A stretch of 64,000 bases of DNA from Aquabacterium sp029268225 (GTDB lineage Bacteria; Pseudomonadota; Gammaproteobacteria; Burkholderiales; Burkholderiaceae_C): NCBI RefSeq assembly GCF_037482285.1, contig NZ_JBBEYB010000002.1:186001-250000 (forward strand). The letters are read 5' to 3'. A model generated the notes under the pieces. That model was not told the origin of the DNA. It saw only the letters and a program-made list of their open reading frames with translations, and did not search any database. This document shows positions 9,008 to 17,421 of the stretch, in pieces (the stretch's first letter is position 1; every line of letters begins with the position of its first letter). Made by a program: the position numbers and the translations under genes.

Positions 9008-9793
9008 ATGCCCGTCGAGTACCTGCGGACCCTGACCGCGCCGGAACGCACCCGGCGTACCGATGTTCACCTGGGACTGTTTCTGGCCTTCAACGCTGGC
9101 GCCATCAATGCGGGCGGCTTTCTGGCGGTGAGCCAGTACACGTCGCACATGACCGGGCTGGTGTCCGAGATGGCCGACAACCTCGCGCTGGGTCAGTTCG
9201 AATTGGTCAAGGGCGCCCTGATTTCCGTCCTGTCGTTCCTGGGGGGCGCGGCCACCTCGGCCGTCATGATCAACTGGGCGCGGCGGCGGCGCTCACGCCA
9301 CGAATATTCCGCGCCCTTGCTGCTGGTGGCGATCCTGATGCTGGTGTTCGGGGTGCTGGGCGCCTATCACCGGGTGATCGGCTCATCGCTGATCCTCACC
9401 GTGGTGCTGCTGTGCTTCATCATGGGCTTGCAAAACGCCATGATCACCAAGGTGTCGAACTCGGTGATCCGCACCACGCACGTCACCGGGATGGTGACAG
9501 ACATCGGGATCGAGTTGGGACGGATGCTTTACTGGAACCGCACGCCCGACAGCCCGGAACACCCCGCCGTTCGGGCCAACCTGAAACGCCTGCGCCTGCA
9601 CCTGAGCCTGGTGCTGATGTTCTTCCTGGGCGGGCTGCTGGGGGCGCTGGGGTTCAAGCACCTGGGCTACATCGCCACGGTGCCGCCGGCCTTGGTGCTG
9701 GCCGCACTGTCATCGCTGCAGTTCATTCCAGATCGCAACGCCGACGCGCGCCCCGGCAAGCGCTTGCCCGTGCCGGTGGACGAACAGGCCTGA
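9008..9793 (+). CDS. DUF1275 (YoaK-type) membrane protein
   Basis: The protein (261 residues) has six predicted membrane segments and the DUF1275 hallmarks: FNAGAINAGGFLAVSQYTSHMTG near the N-terminus and LGLQNA-like MGLQNAMITKVSN with TTHVTGMVTDIGIELG in the middle. Members are widespread inner membrane proteins of unknown function, sometimes suspected transporters. It is transcribed divergently from the FtsX-like permease across a 69-base gap and stands alone. Family assignment is secure, function is not. Confidence 0.88.
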   Translation: MPVEYLRTLTAPERTRRTDVHLGLFLAFNAGAINAGGFLAVSQYTSHMTGLVSEMADNLALGQFELVKGALISVLSFLGGAATSAVMINWARRRRSRHEYSAPLLLVAILMLVFGVLGAYHRVIGSSLILTVVLLCFIMGLQNAMITKVSNSVIRTTHVTGMVTDIGIELGRMLYWNRTPDSPEHPAVRANLKRLRLHLSLVLMFFLGGLLGALGFKHLGYIATVPPALVLAALSSLQFIPDRNADARPGKRLPVPVDEQA

Positions 9794-9814
9794 GGCCGCG
9801 CAGGATCAGGCACA

Positions 9815-9830
9815 GGCCTGCGTGCAGGCC
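9815..9830. terminator. GC-rich hairpin between convergent genes
   Basis: GGCCTGC (9815-9821) and GCAGGCC (9824-9830) form a tight stem between the ends of the DUF1275 gene and the adenine deaminase gene. There is no T-run on either side, so terminator function is only suggested by position. Confidence 0.35.
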
Positions 9831-9846
9831 ATCTCACCAGGCTGTA

Positions 9847-10899
9847 TCAACTCTGAGCGTTGAAGCGGGCAAAGGTCTGGTCAAGTTGGGCGATCCAGCC
9901 GGCCTTGACACTGTCGCTCACGAAGCTGGCTTCGAAGCTGTTGCAAGCCAAGGTGTAGGCGTCGTTGGCGTCCAGGTCCAGGTCGGCAAAGGTGGCCAGG
10001 AAGTTCTGGTTCATGTAGCCGCCAAAATACGCCGGGTCATCGGAGTTGATGGTGACCTTCAAGCCGTGCTGCAGCAGGGTCTTGAGGTTGTGCTCCTTCA
10101 TGGTCTTGAACACGCACAGCTTGATGTTGGACAGCGGGCAGACAGTCAGCGCCGTGCCCTGGCGAGCCAGACGTTTGACCAATTCCGGATCTTCGACGCA
10201 GCGCACGCCGTGGTCGATGCGTTCCACGTGCAGCACGTCCAGCGCGTTGATGATGTATTCGGGCGGGCCCTCTTCGCCAGCGTGGGCAACCAGGTGCAGG
10301 CCCAACTCCTTGCAGCGCGCGAAAACGCGGGCGAACTTTTCGGGTGGATGGCCGCGCTCGCTGGAGTCCAGACCGACGCCGATGAACAGGTGGCGATAGG
10401 GCAGCGACTGCTCCAGCGTCTTGAGGGCGTCTTCTTCGCTCAGATGGCGCAGGAAGCACATGATCAGGGCCGAGCTGACGCCCAGTTCGGTGCGGGCGCG
10501 CTCACAGGCGCTGTGCAGGCCCTGGATCACGACCTCAAAGGGCACACCCCGGCCGGTGTGGGTTTGCGGATCAAAGAACAGCTCGGCATGCACGACGTTG
10601 TCCGCTTTGGCCTTGAGGAAATAGGCCCATGCCATGTCGTGGAAGTCCTGCTCTTTCAGCAAGACGGAAGCCCCCGCATAGTAGATGTCGAGGAAGCTTT
10701 GCAGGTCGGTGAAAGCGTAAGCCGCACGCAGGGCTTCGACGCTGGGATAGCTCAGCGTGACGCCGTTGCGCTGCGCCAGAGCGAAGATCAATTCAGGCTC
10801 CAGTGAGCCCTCGATGTGCATGTGCAACTCGGCCTTGGGCATGGCCTGCACCAAGGCGGGCAACTGGTCATGAGAGATGGTGAAGGCAGACTGGCTCAT
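9847..10899 (-). CDS. Adenine deaminase (Aah1/PA0148 type)
   Basis: A 350-residue amidohydrolase of the adenosine/AMP deaminase superfamily. It carries the zinc ligands HMHIEGSLEPE, the HAGEEGPPEYI segment with catalytic Glu, VERIDHGVR, LTVCPLSNIKLCVF and the final zinc Asp in INSDDPAYFGGY. The SDDPAYFGGY and EGPPEYI forms match, from memory, the bacterial adenine deaminases related to yeast Aah1 better than true adenosine deaminases, so the likely reaction is adenine to hypoxanthine plus ammonia. That fits the neighbouring purine importer, guanine deaminase and xanthine dehydrogenase. Start at ATG 10899; the open frame upstream lacks homologous sequence. Adenosine as substrate cannot be excluded. 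Confidence 0.88.
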   Translation of the reverse strand: MSQSAFTISHDQLPALVQAMPKAELHMHIEGSLEPELIFALAQRNGVTLSYPSVEALRAAYAFTDLQSFLDIYYAGASVLLKEQDFHDMAWAYFLKAKADNVVHAELFFDPQTHTGRGVPFEVVIQGLHSACERARTELGVSSALIMCFLRHLSEEDALKTLEQSLPYRHLFIGVGLDSSERGHPPEKFARVFARCKELGLHLVAHAGEEGPPEYIINALDVLHVERIDHGVRCVEDPELVKRLARQGTALTVCPLSNIKLCVFKTMKEHNLKTLLQHGLKVTINSDDPAYFGGYMNQNFLATFADLDLDANDAYTLACNSFEASFVSDSVKAGWIAQLDQTFARFNAQS

Positions 10900-10984
10900 G
10901 GCGGTATCGCGCTGTCGCGGCTGATGAATCGAAACAAAGGCGTCAAGCCGAGGGGGCTCGACGAAAACGGCAGACGGAAAGAAC

Positions 10985-11013
10985 AACAGGCCGTCCGCAC
11001 GGGACAGCCTGTT
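10985..11013 (-). terminator. Terminator of the BMP/ABC operon
   Basis: AACAGGC (10985-10991) pairs with GCCTGTT (11007-11013), with an inner GTCC/GGAC stem. On the minus strand it is followed by a T-rich stretch (GTTCTTT). It lies 50 bases past the stop of the BMP gene. A second hairpin, TGGGGCCGTG/CACGACCCCA (11034-11058, one mismatch), lies between it and the stop. Confidence 0.6.
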
Positions 11014-11064
11014 ATAGCGTGAATGACATGATTTGGGGCCGTGTTTCACACGACCCCAGGGTCA

Positions 11065-12222
11065 TCACTTGCTGGAGGGAACCGAGCCTTCCACGCCCTT
11101 GACGTAGAAGTTGATGCCGCCGAGGAACTTGTCGTCGGCTGTGGCGCCAGCGGCCAGCACTTCCTTGCCGTCGGTGCCCACGATCGGACCCTTCCAGATG
11201 GTGAAACTGCCGTCCTTCAGGCCAGCCTTGATGGTCTCAACCTTGGTCTTGACCTCGGCAGGCACGGCGTCAGACATCGCCACCAGGTCGATGGCGCCTT
11301 CCTTCACGCCCCACCACACGCCACCGGTGGACCAGGTGCCTTCCAGCGCCTCCTTGGTGGCCTTGATGTAGTACGGACCCCAGTTGATCACCGCCGAGGC
11401 GAGGTGAGCCTTCGGACCGAAGTGGCTCATGTTGGAGTCCCAGCCGAAGGCGTACTTGCCGGCCTTCTCAGCCGTCTGCAGCACAGCGGCCGAGTCGGTG
11501 TTCTGGAACAGCACGTCGGCGCCCTGGTTCAGCAGGCTTTGCGCGCCTTCGGTTTCCTTGGGAGGATCGAACCAGGCGTTCACCCATACGACCTTGGTCT
11601 TGATCTTGGGGTTGACGCTTTGGGCGCCCAGGGTGAAGGAGTTGATGTTGCGGATCACCTCGGGGATGGGGATGGAGCCCACCACACCCAGGGTGTTGGT
11701 CTTGGTCATCGAACCCGCGATCACACCGGCCATGTAGGCGCCCTCGTAGGTACGGGCGTCGTAGGTACGCATGTTGGCGGCGGTCTTGTAGCCGGTGGCA
11801 TGCTCGAACTTGACGTCGGGGTGGTCGGCGGCGACCTTGAGCATGGGCTCCATGTAGCCGAAGGTGGTGCCGAACACCAGCTTGGCGCCCTGCCCCACCA
11901 GGTCACGGATCACGCGTTCGGCCTCGGGGCCCTCGGGCACTTTCTCGACGATGCTGGTCTTAACCTTGTCGCCGAATTCCTTCTCGACGGCCAGACGACC
12001 CTCGTTGTGGGCGTAGGTCCAGCCCGCGTCACCCACCGGGCCGACGTAGGCGAAAGCGATTTGCAGGGGCTCAGACTTGGCCGCGACCGAAGCGGCCTCC
12101 GATGCGGCACCGGCCGCAGGTTCGGTTTCGGACTTGCTGCAGCCGACCAAGGCAGCGGTGGCAACCAGGGCGGCCCAGCCGCCCATCTTCAGCAGAGAAC
12201 GCTTGGACAAAGGTGTAGTCAT
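11065..12222 (-). CDS. BMP-family purine/nucleoside-binding lipoprotein of ABC importer
   Basis: A 385-residue substrate-binding protein of the Bmp/PnrA/Med family. The N-terminus is a lipoprotein signal with lipobox LVGC (MTTPLSKRSLLKMGGW...VGCSKSE), so it is anchored in the membrane facing the periplasm. Family features include FGTTFGYMEP, YEGAYMAGVIAG, NTLGVVGSIPIPEVIRNINSF and VLFQNTDSAAV. Relatives bind purine nucleosides or bases and feed a NupABC-like transporter, whose permeases and ATPase are encoded just upstream in the same direction. ATG 12222 follows GGAGATGAG. A 92-base gap with a TGTATACA operator separates it from the last permease, so it probably also has its own promoter. 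Confidence 0.9.
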   Translation of the reverse strand: MTTPLSKRSLLKMGGWAALVATAALVGCSKSETEPAAGAASEAASVAAKSEPLQIAFAYVGPVGDAGWTYAHNEGRLAVEKEFGDKVKTSIVEKVPEGPEAERVIRDLVGQGAKLVFGTTFGYMEPMLKVAADHPDVKFEHATGYKTAANMRTYDARTYEGAYMAGVIAGSMTKTNTLGVVGSIPIPEVIRNINSFTLGAQSVNPKIKTKVVWVNAWFDPPKETEGAQSLLNQGADVLFQNTDSAAVLQTAEKAGKYAFGWDSNMSHFGPKAHLASAVINWGPYYIKATKEALEGTWSTGGVWWGVKEGAIDLVAMSDAVPAEVKTKVETIKAGLKDGSFTIWKGPIVGTDGKEVLAAGATADDKFLGGINFYVKGVEGSVPSSK

Positions 12223-12271
12223 CTCATCTCCAGGTGTGAAAGCGGGCCGGACGGCGACCCAAGCCAATGAC

Positions 12272-12284
12272 AAAGTTGTATACA
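12272..12284 (+). promoter_or_regulatory. Putative GntR operator upstream of the BMP gene
   Basis: AAAGTTGTATACA holds the palindrome TGTATACA (12277-12284), 50 bases before the BMP start on the minus strand. It matches, with two transitions, a 13-base sequence that occurs identically upstream of gntR/uraH and of the NMT1-type ABC operon. The core has the GT-N2-AC form typical of GntR-family operators. Binding is inferred. Confidence 0.55.
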
Positions 12285-12314
12285 GCAATGATCATGCCGG
12301 GTGATGATGCCGTT

Positions 12315-13262
12315 TTAGTGCCCAGGATGGAAGGGCTTTCCCAAGGATGCTGGCATGTTCAGGCGGATCCAGGTCGGGTTGCGCGAGATCAGGACCAACA
12401 CAACGATGGTCGCCAGATACGGCAACATGGTCAGGAACTGGCTGGGAATCGCCACGCCCTGGCCTTGCATCTGGAACTGCAGCATGGTGACGCCGCCAAA
12501 CAGGTAGGCCCCCAGCAGCACACGCCCAGGGCGCCAAGTGGCAAAGGTGGTCAGCGCCAGGGCGATCCAGCCCTTGCCGGCCACCATGCCTTCGACCCAC
12601 ATGGGTGTGTAGGCCACCGAGATGTAGGCGCCCGCCAGGCCGCACAGCGCACCGCCCAAGGTGACCGCCAGCAGGCGGATCGGACGCACGGCGTAGCCCA
12701 GGGCATGCGCCGATTCGGGGGATTCGCCCACCGCGCGCAGCACCAAGCCGGGGCGCGAACGCATCAGGAACCAGGTCATCCCCAGCGCCAGCAGCACCGC
12801 GATGTAGACCAACGGATGGTGCTTGAAGAAGGCGGTGCCCACAAACGGCAGGTCAGACAGCCAGGGGATGTCGAAATGCGGGCGCTCGGGCAGGCGCTCT
12901 TGCGTGTAGCGGATGCCCACGAACGCGCTCAAGCCGGATCCGAACAGACTGAGCGCCAACCCCGTGGCGTACTGGTTGGTGTTGAGCCAGATGACCAGCA
13001 GACCAAAGACCGCCGCCATGACGGCCCCGGCCAAGGCGCCCGTACCGAAGGCCAACCAGTCGTTGCCCGTGGAGACGCCGGTGGCAAAACCGGCGATGGC
13101 GGCCACGAGCATCATGCCCTCGGCCCCCAGGTTGAGCACGCCGGCCCGCTCGTTGAGCAAGAGCCCCAGGGCGGCCAGGGCCACCACGGTGCCCGCGTTG
13201 AGGGTCGCGGCGATCAGCAGCGCCAGCGAATCGGCAGTGATGAAGGAGATGACTTCGGTCAT
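12315..13262 (-). CDS. ABC importer permease, NupC/YufQ type
   Basis: The protein (315 residues) is a highly hydrophobic BPD_transp_2-type permease with eight or more membrane segments. ALGLLLNERAGVLNLGAEGMMLVAAI is the family signature loop (NIGxEG-like) that contacts the ATPase. It is the second permease of a BMP-type purine importer. Its ATG overlaps the stop of the preceding permease by four bases (ATGA), which implies translational coupling. The BMP gene follows after 92 bases. Confidence 0.9.
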   Translation of the reverse strand: MTEVISFITADSLALLIAATLNAGTVVALAALGLLLNERAGVLNLGAEGMMLVAAIAGFATGVSTGNDWLAFGTGALAGAVMAAVFGLLVIWLNTNQYATGLALSLFGSGLSAFVGIRYTQERLPERPHFDIPWLSDLPFVGTAFFKHHPLVYIAVLLALGMTWFLMRSRPGLVLRAVGESPESAHALGYAVRPIRLLAVTLGGALCGLAGAYISVAYTPMWVEGMVAGKGWIALALTTFATWRPGRVLLGAYLFGGVTMLQFQMQGQGVAIPSQFLTMLPYLATIVVLVLISRNPTWIRLNMPASLGKPFHPGH

Positions 13263-14320
13263 TTGGCGTTCGCCCAGCGCAGACGTTGGTGGATGAAGGT
13301 GTCACACGCCAGCAGCGTGAACAGCAACAGGCCCTGGAAGACACCGGTCATGGCCTTGGGCAGGCCCAGGCGCGATTGCGCCAACTCGCCACCGATGAAG
13401 AACATGCTCATCAGGATGGCCGAGAAGACGATGCCGACCGGGTGCAGGCGGCCGACGAAGGCGACGATGATGGCCGCGAAGCCGTAGCCCAGCGGCACAT
13501 AGGGCGTGAGCTGGCCTTGGGGGCCGGCCACGTCCAGCGCCCCGGCCAGGCCGGCCATGCCGCCCGACAGCAGCAGCGCCGTCCACAGCGCCTTGCGCGA
13601 CGAGAAGCCGGCATAACGCGCCGCCTGGGGTGCCAGGCCGCCCACCTGCAACTGGAAGCCCGCGTAGGTGCGGAACAGGAAGATGGCAAAGCCCGCCACC
13701 GCCACCAGTGCCAGGATGATGCCGATGTTCATACGCAGTCCGGTCATCAGCTTGGGCACGCGCGTGGCTTCCAGGAAGGTGATGGTTTGCGGGAAGTTGT
13801 AGCCGGCCGGGTCCTTCCAGGGGCCGTAGACGAGGTAACTCAGCAGCATCTCGGCCACGTAGACCAGCATCAGGCTGACGAGGATTTCGTTGGCGTGGAA
13901 ACGGTCACGCAAGCCAGCCACAATGCCGGCCCAGACCATGCCGCCCAGCATGCCAGCGGCCAATACGGCCACGACGATCCAACGTCCGGTGTCCGGCGTG
14001 GCCTGCATGGCGACGCCGCCGGCGAAGATGGCGCCCATGACGAACTGCCCTTCGGCGCCGATGTTCCACAGGTTGGCGCGGAAACACGCAGCCAGCCCCA
14101 GCCCGATCAGGATCAGCGGGGTGGCTTTCAGGCTGAGCTCGGACAGGGCGTAGGGGCTCTTGAGCGGCTCGATGAAGAACATGCGCAGGCCCGCCACCGG
14201 GTCTTTGCCCAGGGCCACGAACAGGCCCACGCCGATCAGCACGGTGATGAGCAGCGCGATGAGGGGCGAGGCGAAGGTGAGTGCCTTCGAGGGAACGGGA
14301 CGGGGCTCAAGCTTGAACAT
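13259..14320 (-). CDS. ABC importer permease, NupB/YufP type
   Basis: A 353-residue inner membrane permease with about ten hydrophobic segments. NLWNIGAEGQFVMGAIFAGGVA is the characteristic loop of this subfamily, and GYGFAAIIVAFVGRLHPVGIVFSA is the conserved C-terminal region. It would form the channel with the NupC-like partner. Its start overlaps the end of the ATPase gene by 14 bases, and its end overlaps the next permease by four, so the three genes form one tightly packed operon. The binding protein and the flanking deaminases point to purine bases or nucleosides as substrate. Confidence 0.9.
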   Translation of the reverse strand: MFKLEPRPVPSKALTFASPLIALLITVLIGVGLFVALGKDPVAGLRMFFIEPLKSPYALSELSLKATPLILIGLGLAACFRANLWNIGAEGQFVMGAIFAGGVAMQATPDTGRWIVVAVLAAGMLGGMVWAGIVAGLRDRFHANEILVSLMLVYVAEMLLSYLVYGPWKDPAGYNFPQTITFLEATRVPKLMTGLRMNIGIILALVAVAGFAIFLFRTYAGFQLQVGGLAPQAARYAGFSSRKALWTALLLSGGMAGLAGALDVAGPQGQLTPYVPLGYGFAAIIVAFVGRLHPVGIVFSAILMSMFFIGGELAQSRLGLPKAMTGVFQGLLLFTLLACDTFIHQRLRWANAK

Positions 14321-15842
14321 GGGCGCCCTCCTCGTTCACGGCGGCGGGGGCGTCCCACAGGCCGCTCATCCAGGCACCGATCTGCTCGATGGTGGCCTCG
14401 GCCACGGGCAGGCTGGGCGAGAGGCGACCTTGCGCCATCACCATCAGGCGGTCACTGACTTCAAACAATTCGTCCAACTCCTCGCTGACGACCAGCACGG
14501 CGCAGCCGGCATCGCGCAGCTTCAACAATTCGCCCCGGATCTGGGCGGCCGCGCCCACGTCCACGCCCCAGGTGGGCTGGGAGACCAGCAGCACCTTGGG
14601 CTCGGCTTCGATCTCGCGGCCCATGATGAACTTTTGCAAGTTGCCCCCCGACAGGCTGCGTGCGGGCGCCTGCGGGCCGGCGGCCTTGACCTTGAAGCGC
14701 TCGATCAGCTCGGACGCCATGCCGACCACGCCGTTCATGCGCAGCCAGCCGCCGGGGCCGATGGCATCGGTGCGGGTCAGCAAGGTGTTCTGGGCCAGCG
14801 ACATGGTGGGCACGGCGCCGCGGCCCAGGCGTTCTTCTGGCACGCTGTTCAGACCCAGGCGGCGACGGTGGCGTGGCGACATCCGGCTGATGTCCTTGCC
14901 AAACAGGAAGATGCTGCGCGGCTGGGCCCGCAGGTCTTCTCCGCTGAGCGCCGCCATCAGGGCCTGCTGTCCGTTGCCCGACACGCCGGCAATGCCCAGG
15001 ATTTCACCGGCACGCAGCTCGAAAGCCAGGTCTTTCAGGTCGACACCAAAGGGGTCGTTGCGCGACACGCTGAGCTGGCGCACTGACAAGGCGACGTCGC
15101 CCAGCACGGGCGCGGCACGGCGCAACTCAGGCGGCTCGGCGCCGATCATCAGGCGCGAGAGGCTGGCGTTGCTTTCCTTGGTGGGGTCCACCTCACCGGT
15201 GACCTTGCCGCCACGCATCACGGTGCAGTGGTGGCACAGGGCGCGGATCTCATCGAGCTTGTGGCTGATGTAGAGGATGGCACAGCCCTTTTCGGCCAGG
15301 TGGCGCAGGGTGACGAACAGGCGGGTGACAGCCTGGGGCGTGAGCACCGAGGTGGGCTCGTCCAAGATCAGCAGCTGCGGGTTCGTCATCAGGGCACGCA
15401 CGATCTCGACGCGCTGGCGCTCGCCCACGCTGAGGTCGTGCACGGTGCGGGTGGGGTCGATGTCGAGGCCGTATTCGCCGGCCACCTCGCGGATGCGGGC
15501 GGTGACCTCGGCCAGGCTCATGGACTTGTCCAGGCCCAGCCAAACGTTTTCCGCCACGCTGAGGGTGTCGAACAGCGAGAAGTGCTGGAACACCATGCTG
15601 ATGCCCAAGGCACGCGCCTCTTGCGGTGACTTGATGTGCACCTCGCGGCCGTTGAAGAGGATCTCGCCTTCGTCGGGTTTGACGGCGCCAAAGATGATCT
15701 TCATCAGCGTGGACTTGCCTGCGCCGTTTTCGCCGAGCACAGCGTGGATCTCGCCGGGTCGCACTTTCAGGCTCACCGCATCGTTGGCGCGCACGCCAGG
15801 GTACTGCTTGGTGATGCGCCTCAGTTCAAGACGGTAGCTCAT
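14307..15842 (-). CDS. ABC importer ATPase with two nucleotide-binding domains (NupA/YufO type)
   Basis: A 511-residue cytoplasmic ATPase with duplicated ABC domains. The first has Walker A GENGAGKST, signature LSVGERQR and Walker B LLILDEPTS. The second has the looser Walker A GVSGNGQQ, signature LSGGNLQK and SQPTWGVDVGAA in place of a normal Walker B, as usual for the sugar/nucleoside subfamily, where one site is degenerate. It energises the two permeases encoded next. It starts 48 bases after the guanine deaminase stop, so guaD and the importer are probably co-transcribed. Confidence 0.93.
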   Translation of the reverse strand: MSYRLELRRITKQYPGVRANDAVSLKVRPGEIHAVLGENGAGKSTLMKIIFGAVKPDEGEILFNGREVHIKSPQEARALGISMVFQHFSLFDTLSVAENVWLGLDKSMSLAEVTARIREVAGEYGLDIDPTRTVHDLSVGERQRVEIVRALMTNPQLLILDEPTSVLTPQAVTRLFVTLRHLAEKGCAILYISHKLDEIRALCHHCTVMRGGKVTGEVDPTKESNASLSRLMIGAEPPELRRAAPVLGDVALSVRQLSVSRNDPFGVDLKDLAFELRAGEILGIAGVSGNGQQALMAALSGEDLRAQPRSIFLFGKDISRMSPRHRRRLGLNSVPEERLGRGAVPTMSLAQNTLLTRTDAIGPGGWLRMNGVVGMASELIERFKVKAAGPQAPARSLSGGNLQKFIMGREIEAEPKVLLVSQPTWGVDVGAAAQIRGELLKLRDAGCAVLVVSEELDELFEVSDRLMVMAQGRLSPSLPVAEATIEQIGAWMSGLWDAPAAVNEEGAHVQA

Positions 15843-15890
15843 GAGGTTGGTGGTCAGAAATGGGTCAAGCCAAAGAACAGGGGCGCTCGG

Positions 15891-17267
15891 TCAAAGCGGA
15901 GATTGGAACACCGTTTGACCCCGAATCAGGGTTTCCACGAGGTTGCGTTCGTCACCCAGGGTCATCCAGACGAAGGCGCGTTCGTGCAAGGATGCATGCG
16001 AGTCGCGTGCCAGGCGGTCACGGTGTTCGGCCACAGGGCCGTGGGCCCAGTCCCACACCGCCAGGTCAGCCATGTGGCCGGGCTCGATCTGGCCGATTTC
16101 GTGAGAGAGGCCCAGGGCTTGCGCGGCCCCCAGGGTCGCGGCGTGCAGGGCTTTCCAAGCAGTCAGGCGGTTGCCCAGCATCGCCTGGATCTTGTAGGCG
16201 TCCTGCATGTTGCGCAGCATGGACAGGCTGGTGCCGCCCCCCACGTCGCTGGCCAGACTGACGGCCACGCCTTCACGCTGCGCCTGGGCCCAGTCGAACA
16301 GGCCACTGCCCAGGAAGAGATTGGACGACGGGCTGTGCGCGATCTGGGCGCCGCGTTCGCGCAACACGGCGCGGTCGTTGGCGTCCAGCCAGATGCCGTG
16401 GGCCAAGACGGCGCGCGGGCCGAGCAGGCCGTCTCGGTCGTACACATCCAGATAGCTGCGGGCATCCGGGAACAACTCGGCTACCCAGCGGATCTCGTCC
16501 TGGTTCTCGGCCACATGGGTCTGCATGTAGGTGCCGGGATAGGTCTGGCACAGCAGACCGGCCATGGCCAGTTGCGCAGGCGTGCTGGTGGGGGCAAAAC
16601 GCACGGTCACGGCAAAGGCCTGACGGCCCTGGTCGTGCCAGCGGTCGATCAGATCAATGCAGTCGCGCTCGGCCTGGACCACGTCGTCACGCAGGCCATC
16701 GGGGGCATGGCGGTCCATCAGCACCTTGCCGGTGATCAGGCGCATGCCTTGTGCATGAGCGGCTTCGAACAGGGCCTGTGCACTGACTTTGTGCACAGTG
16801 GGGAACACGACCGCGCTGGTGGTGCCATGCGCCCACAGGGCCGACAGGAAGCGCTGGGCGCCCTGGCGGGAGACCTCGGGGTCGGCATAGCGCTTCTCGG
16901 CCGGGAAGGTGTAGGTGTTGAGCCAGTCCAGCAAGGCCGTGCCAAAGCTGGCGATCACGTCCAGTTGCGGGCAGTGCACATGGGTGTCGATGAAGCCGGG
17001 CATCAACAGGCGGCCGCCATGGTCCTCCTGCGGCACGGACTGCCAGCCAGCGGGGACAGGCTGGTCGGCCGGCTGCACGGCGTGGATGCGGCCATCTTCG
17101 ATCAGGACCAGGTGATCCGGGCGCCAGCGCACCCCGGTGGCCTCTTGGGGCAAGGCAAAGCCAGGGTCGGCGGTGAAGTCGAGCAGGTCCGCCCGCAGCA
17201 CGCGCCGCAAGGCAGCGTCTGTCTGAGGGGCTTCGCTTGTCAGCGACACAGGATCAGGGGCATTCAT
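15891..17267 (-). CDS. guaD: Guanine deaminase
   Basis: Guanine deaminase (458 residues) turns guanine into xanthine and ammonia. Amidohydrolase motifs are all present: PGFIDTHVHCPQLD (zinc His pair), MQTHVAENQDE, LAHGIWLDANDRAVL, HSPSSNLFLGSGLF and SLASDVGGGTSLSML with the last metal Asp. The length is normal for the family. The ATG at 17267 agrees with the usual N-terminus; the open frame further upstream reaches into the divergent xdhA gene. No clear ribosome site is seen. It is the first gene of the importer operon and is divergent from xdhABC, whose product uses the xanthine formed. Confidence 0.95.
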   Translation of the reverse strand: MNAPDPVSLTSEAPQTDAALRRVLRADLLDFTADPGFALPQEATGVRWRPDHLVLIEDGRIHAVQPADQPVPAGWQSVPQEDHGGRLLMPGFIDTHVHCPQLDVIASFGTALLDWLNTYTFPAEKRYADPEVSRQGAQRFLSALWAHGTTSAVVFPTVHKVSAQALFEAAHAQGMRLITGKVLMDRHAPDGLRDDVVQAERDCIDLIDRWHDQGRQAFAVTVRFAPTSTPAQLAMAGLLCQTYPGTYMQTHVAENQDEIRWVAELFPDARSYLDVYDRDGLLGPRAVLAHGIWLDANDRAVLRERGAQIAHSPSSNLFLGSGLFDWAQAQREGVAVSLASDVGGGTSLSMLRNMQDAYKIQAMLGNRLTAWKALHAATLGAAQALGLSHEIGQIEPGHMADLAVWDWAHGPVAEHRDRLARDSHASLHERAFVWMTLGDERNLVETLIRGQTVFQSPL

Positions 17268-17421
17268 ACAAGACAAAGAACAGCGGACCGGTGAGCATCG
17301 TGGATGGTAGAGCATGCACAAGCACTGATCGGGCCAACTTTGCCACCCTGGCGTCAATGCGTCGGCACGCCGCTTGCATTCCATCCTCGCCATAATGAGC
17401 TGTACAAAAGGAGACCTGTTG

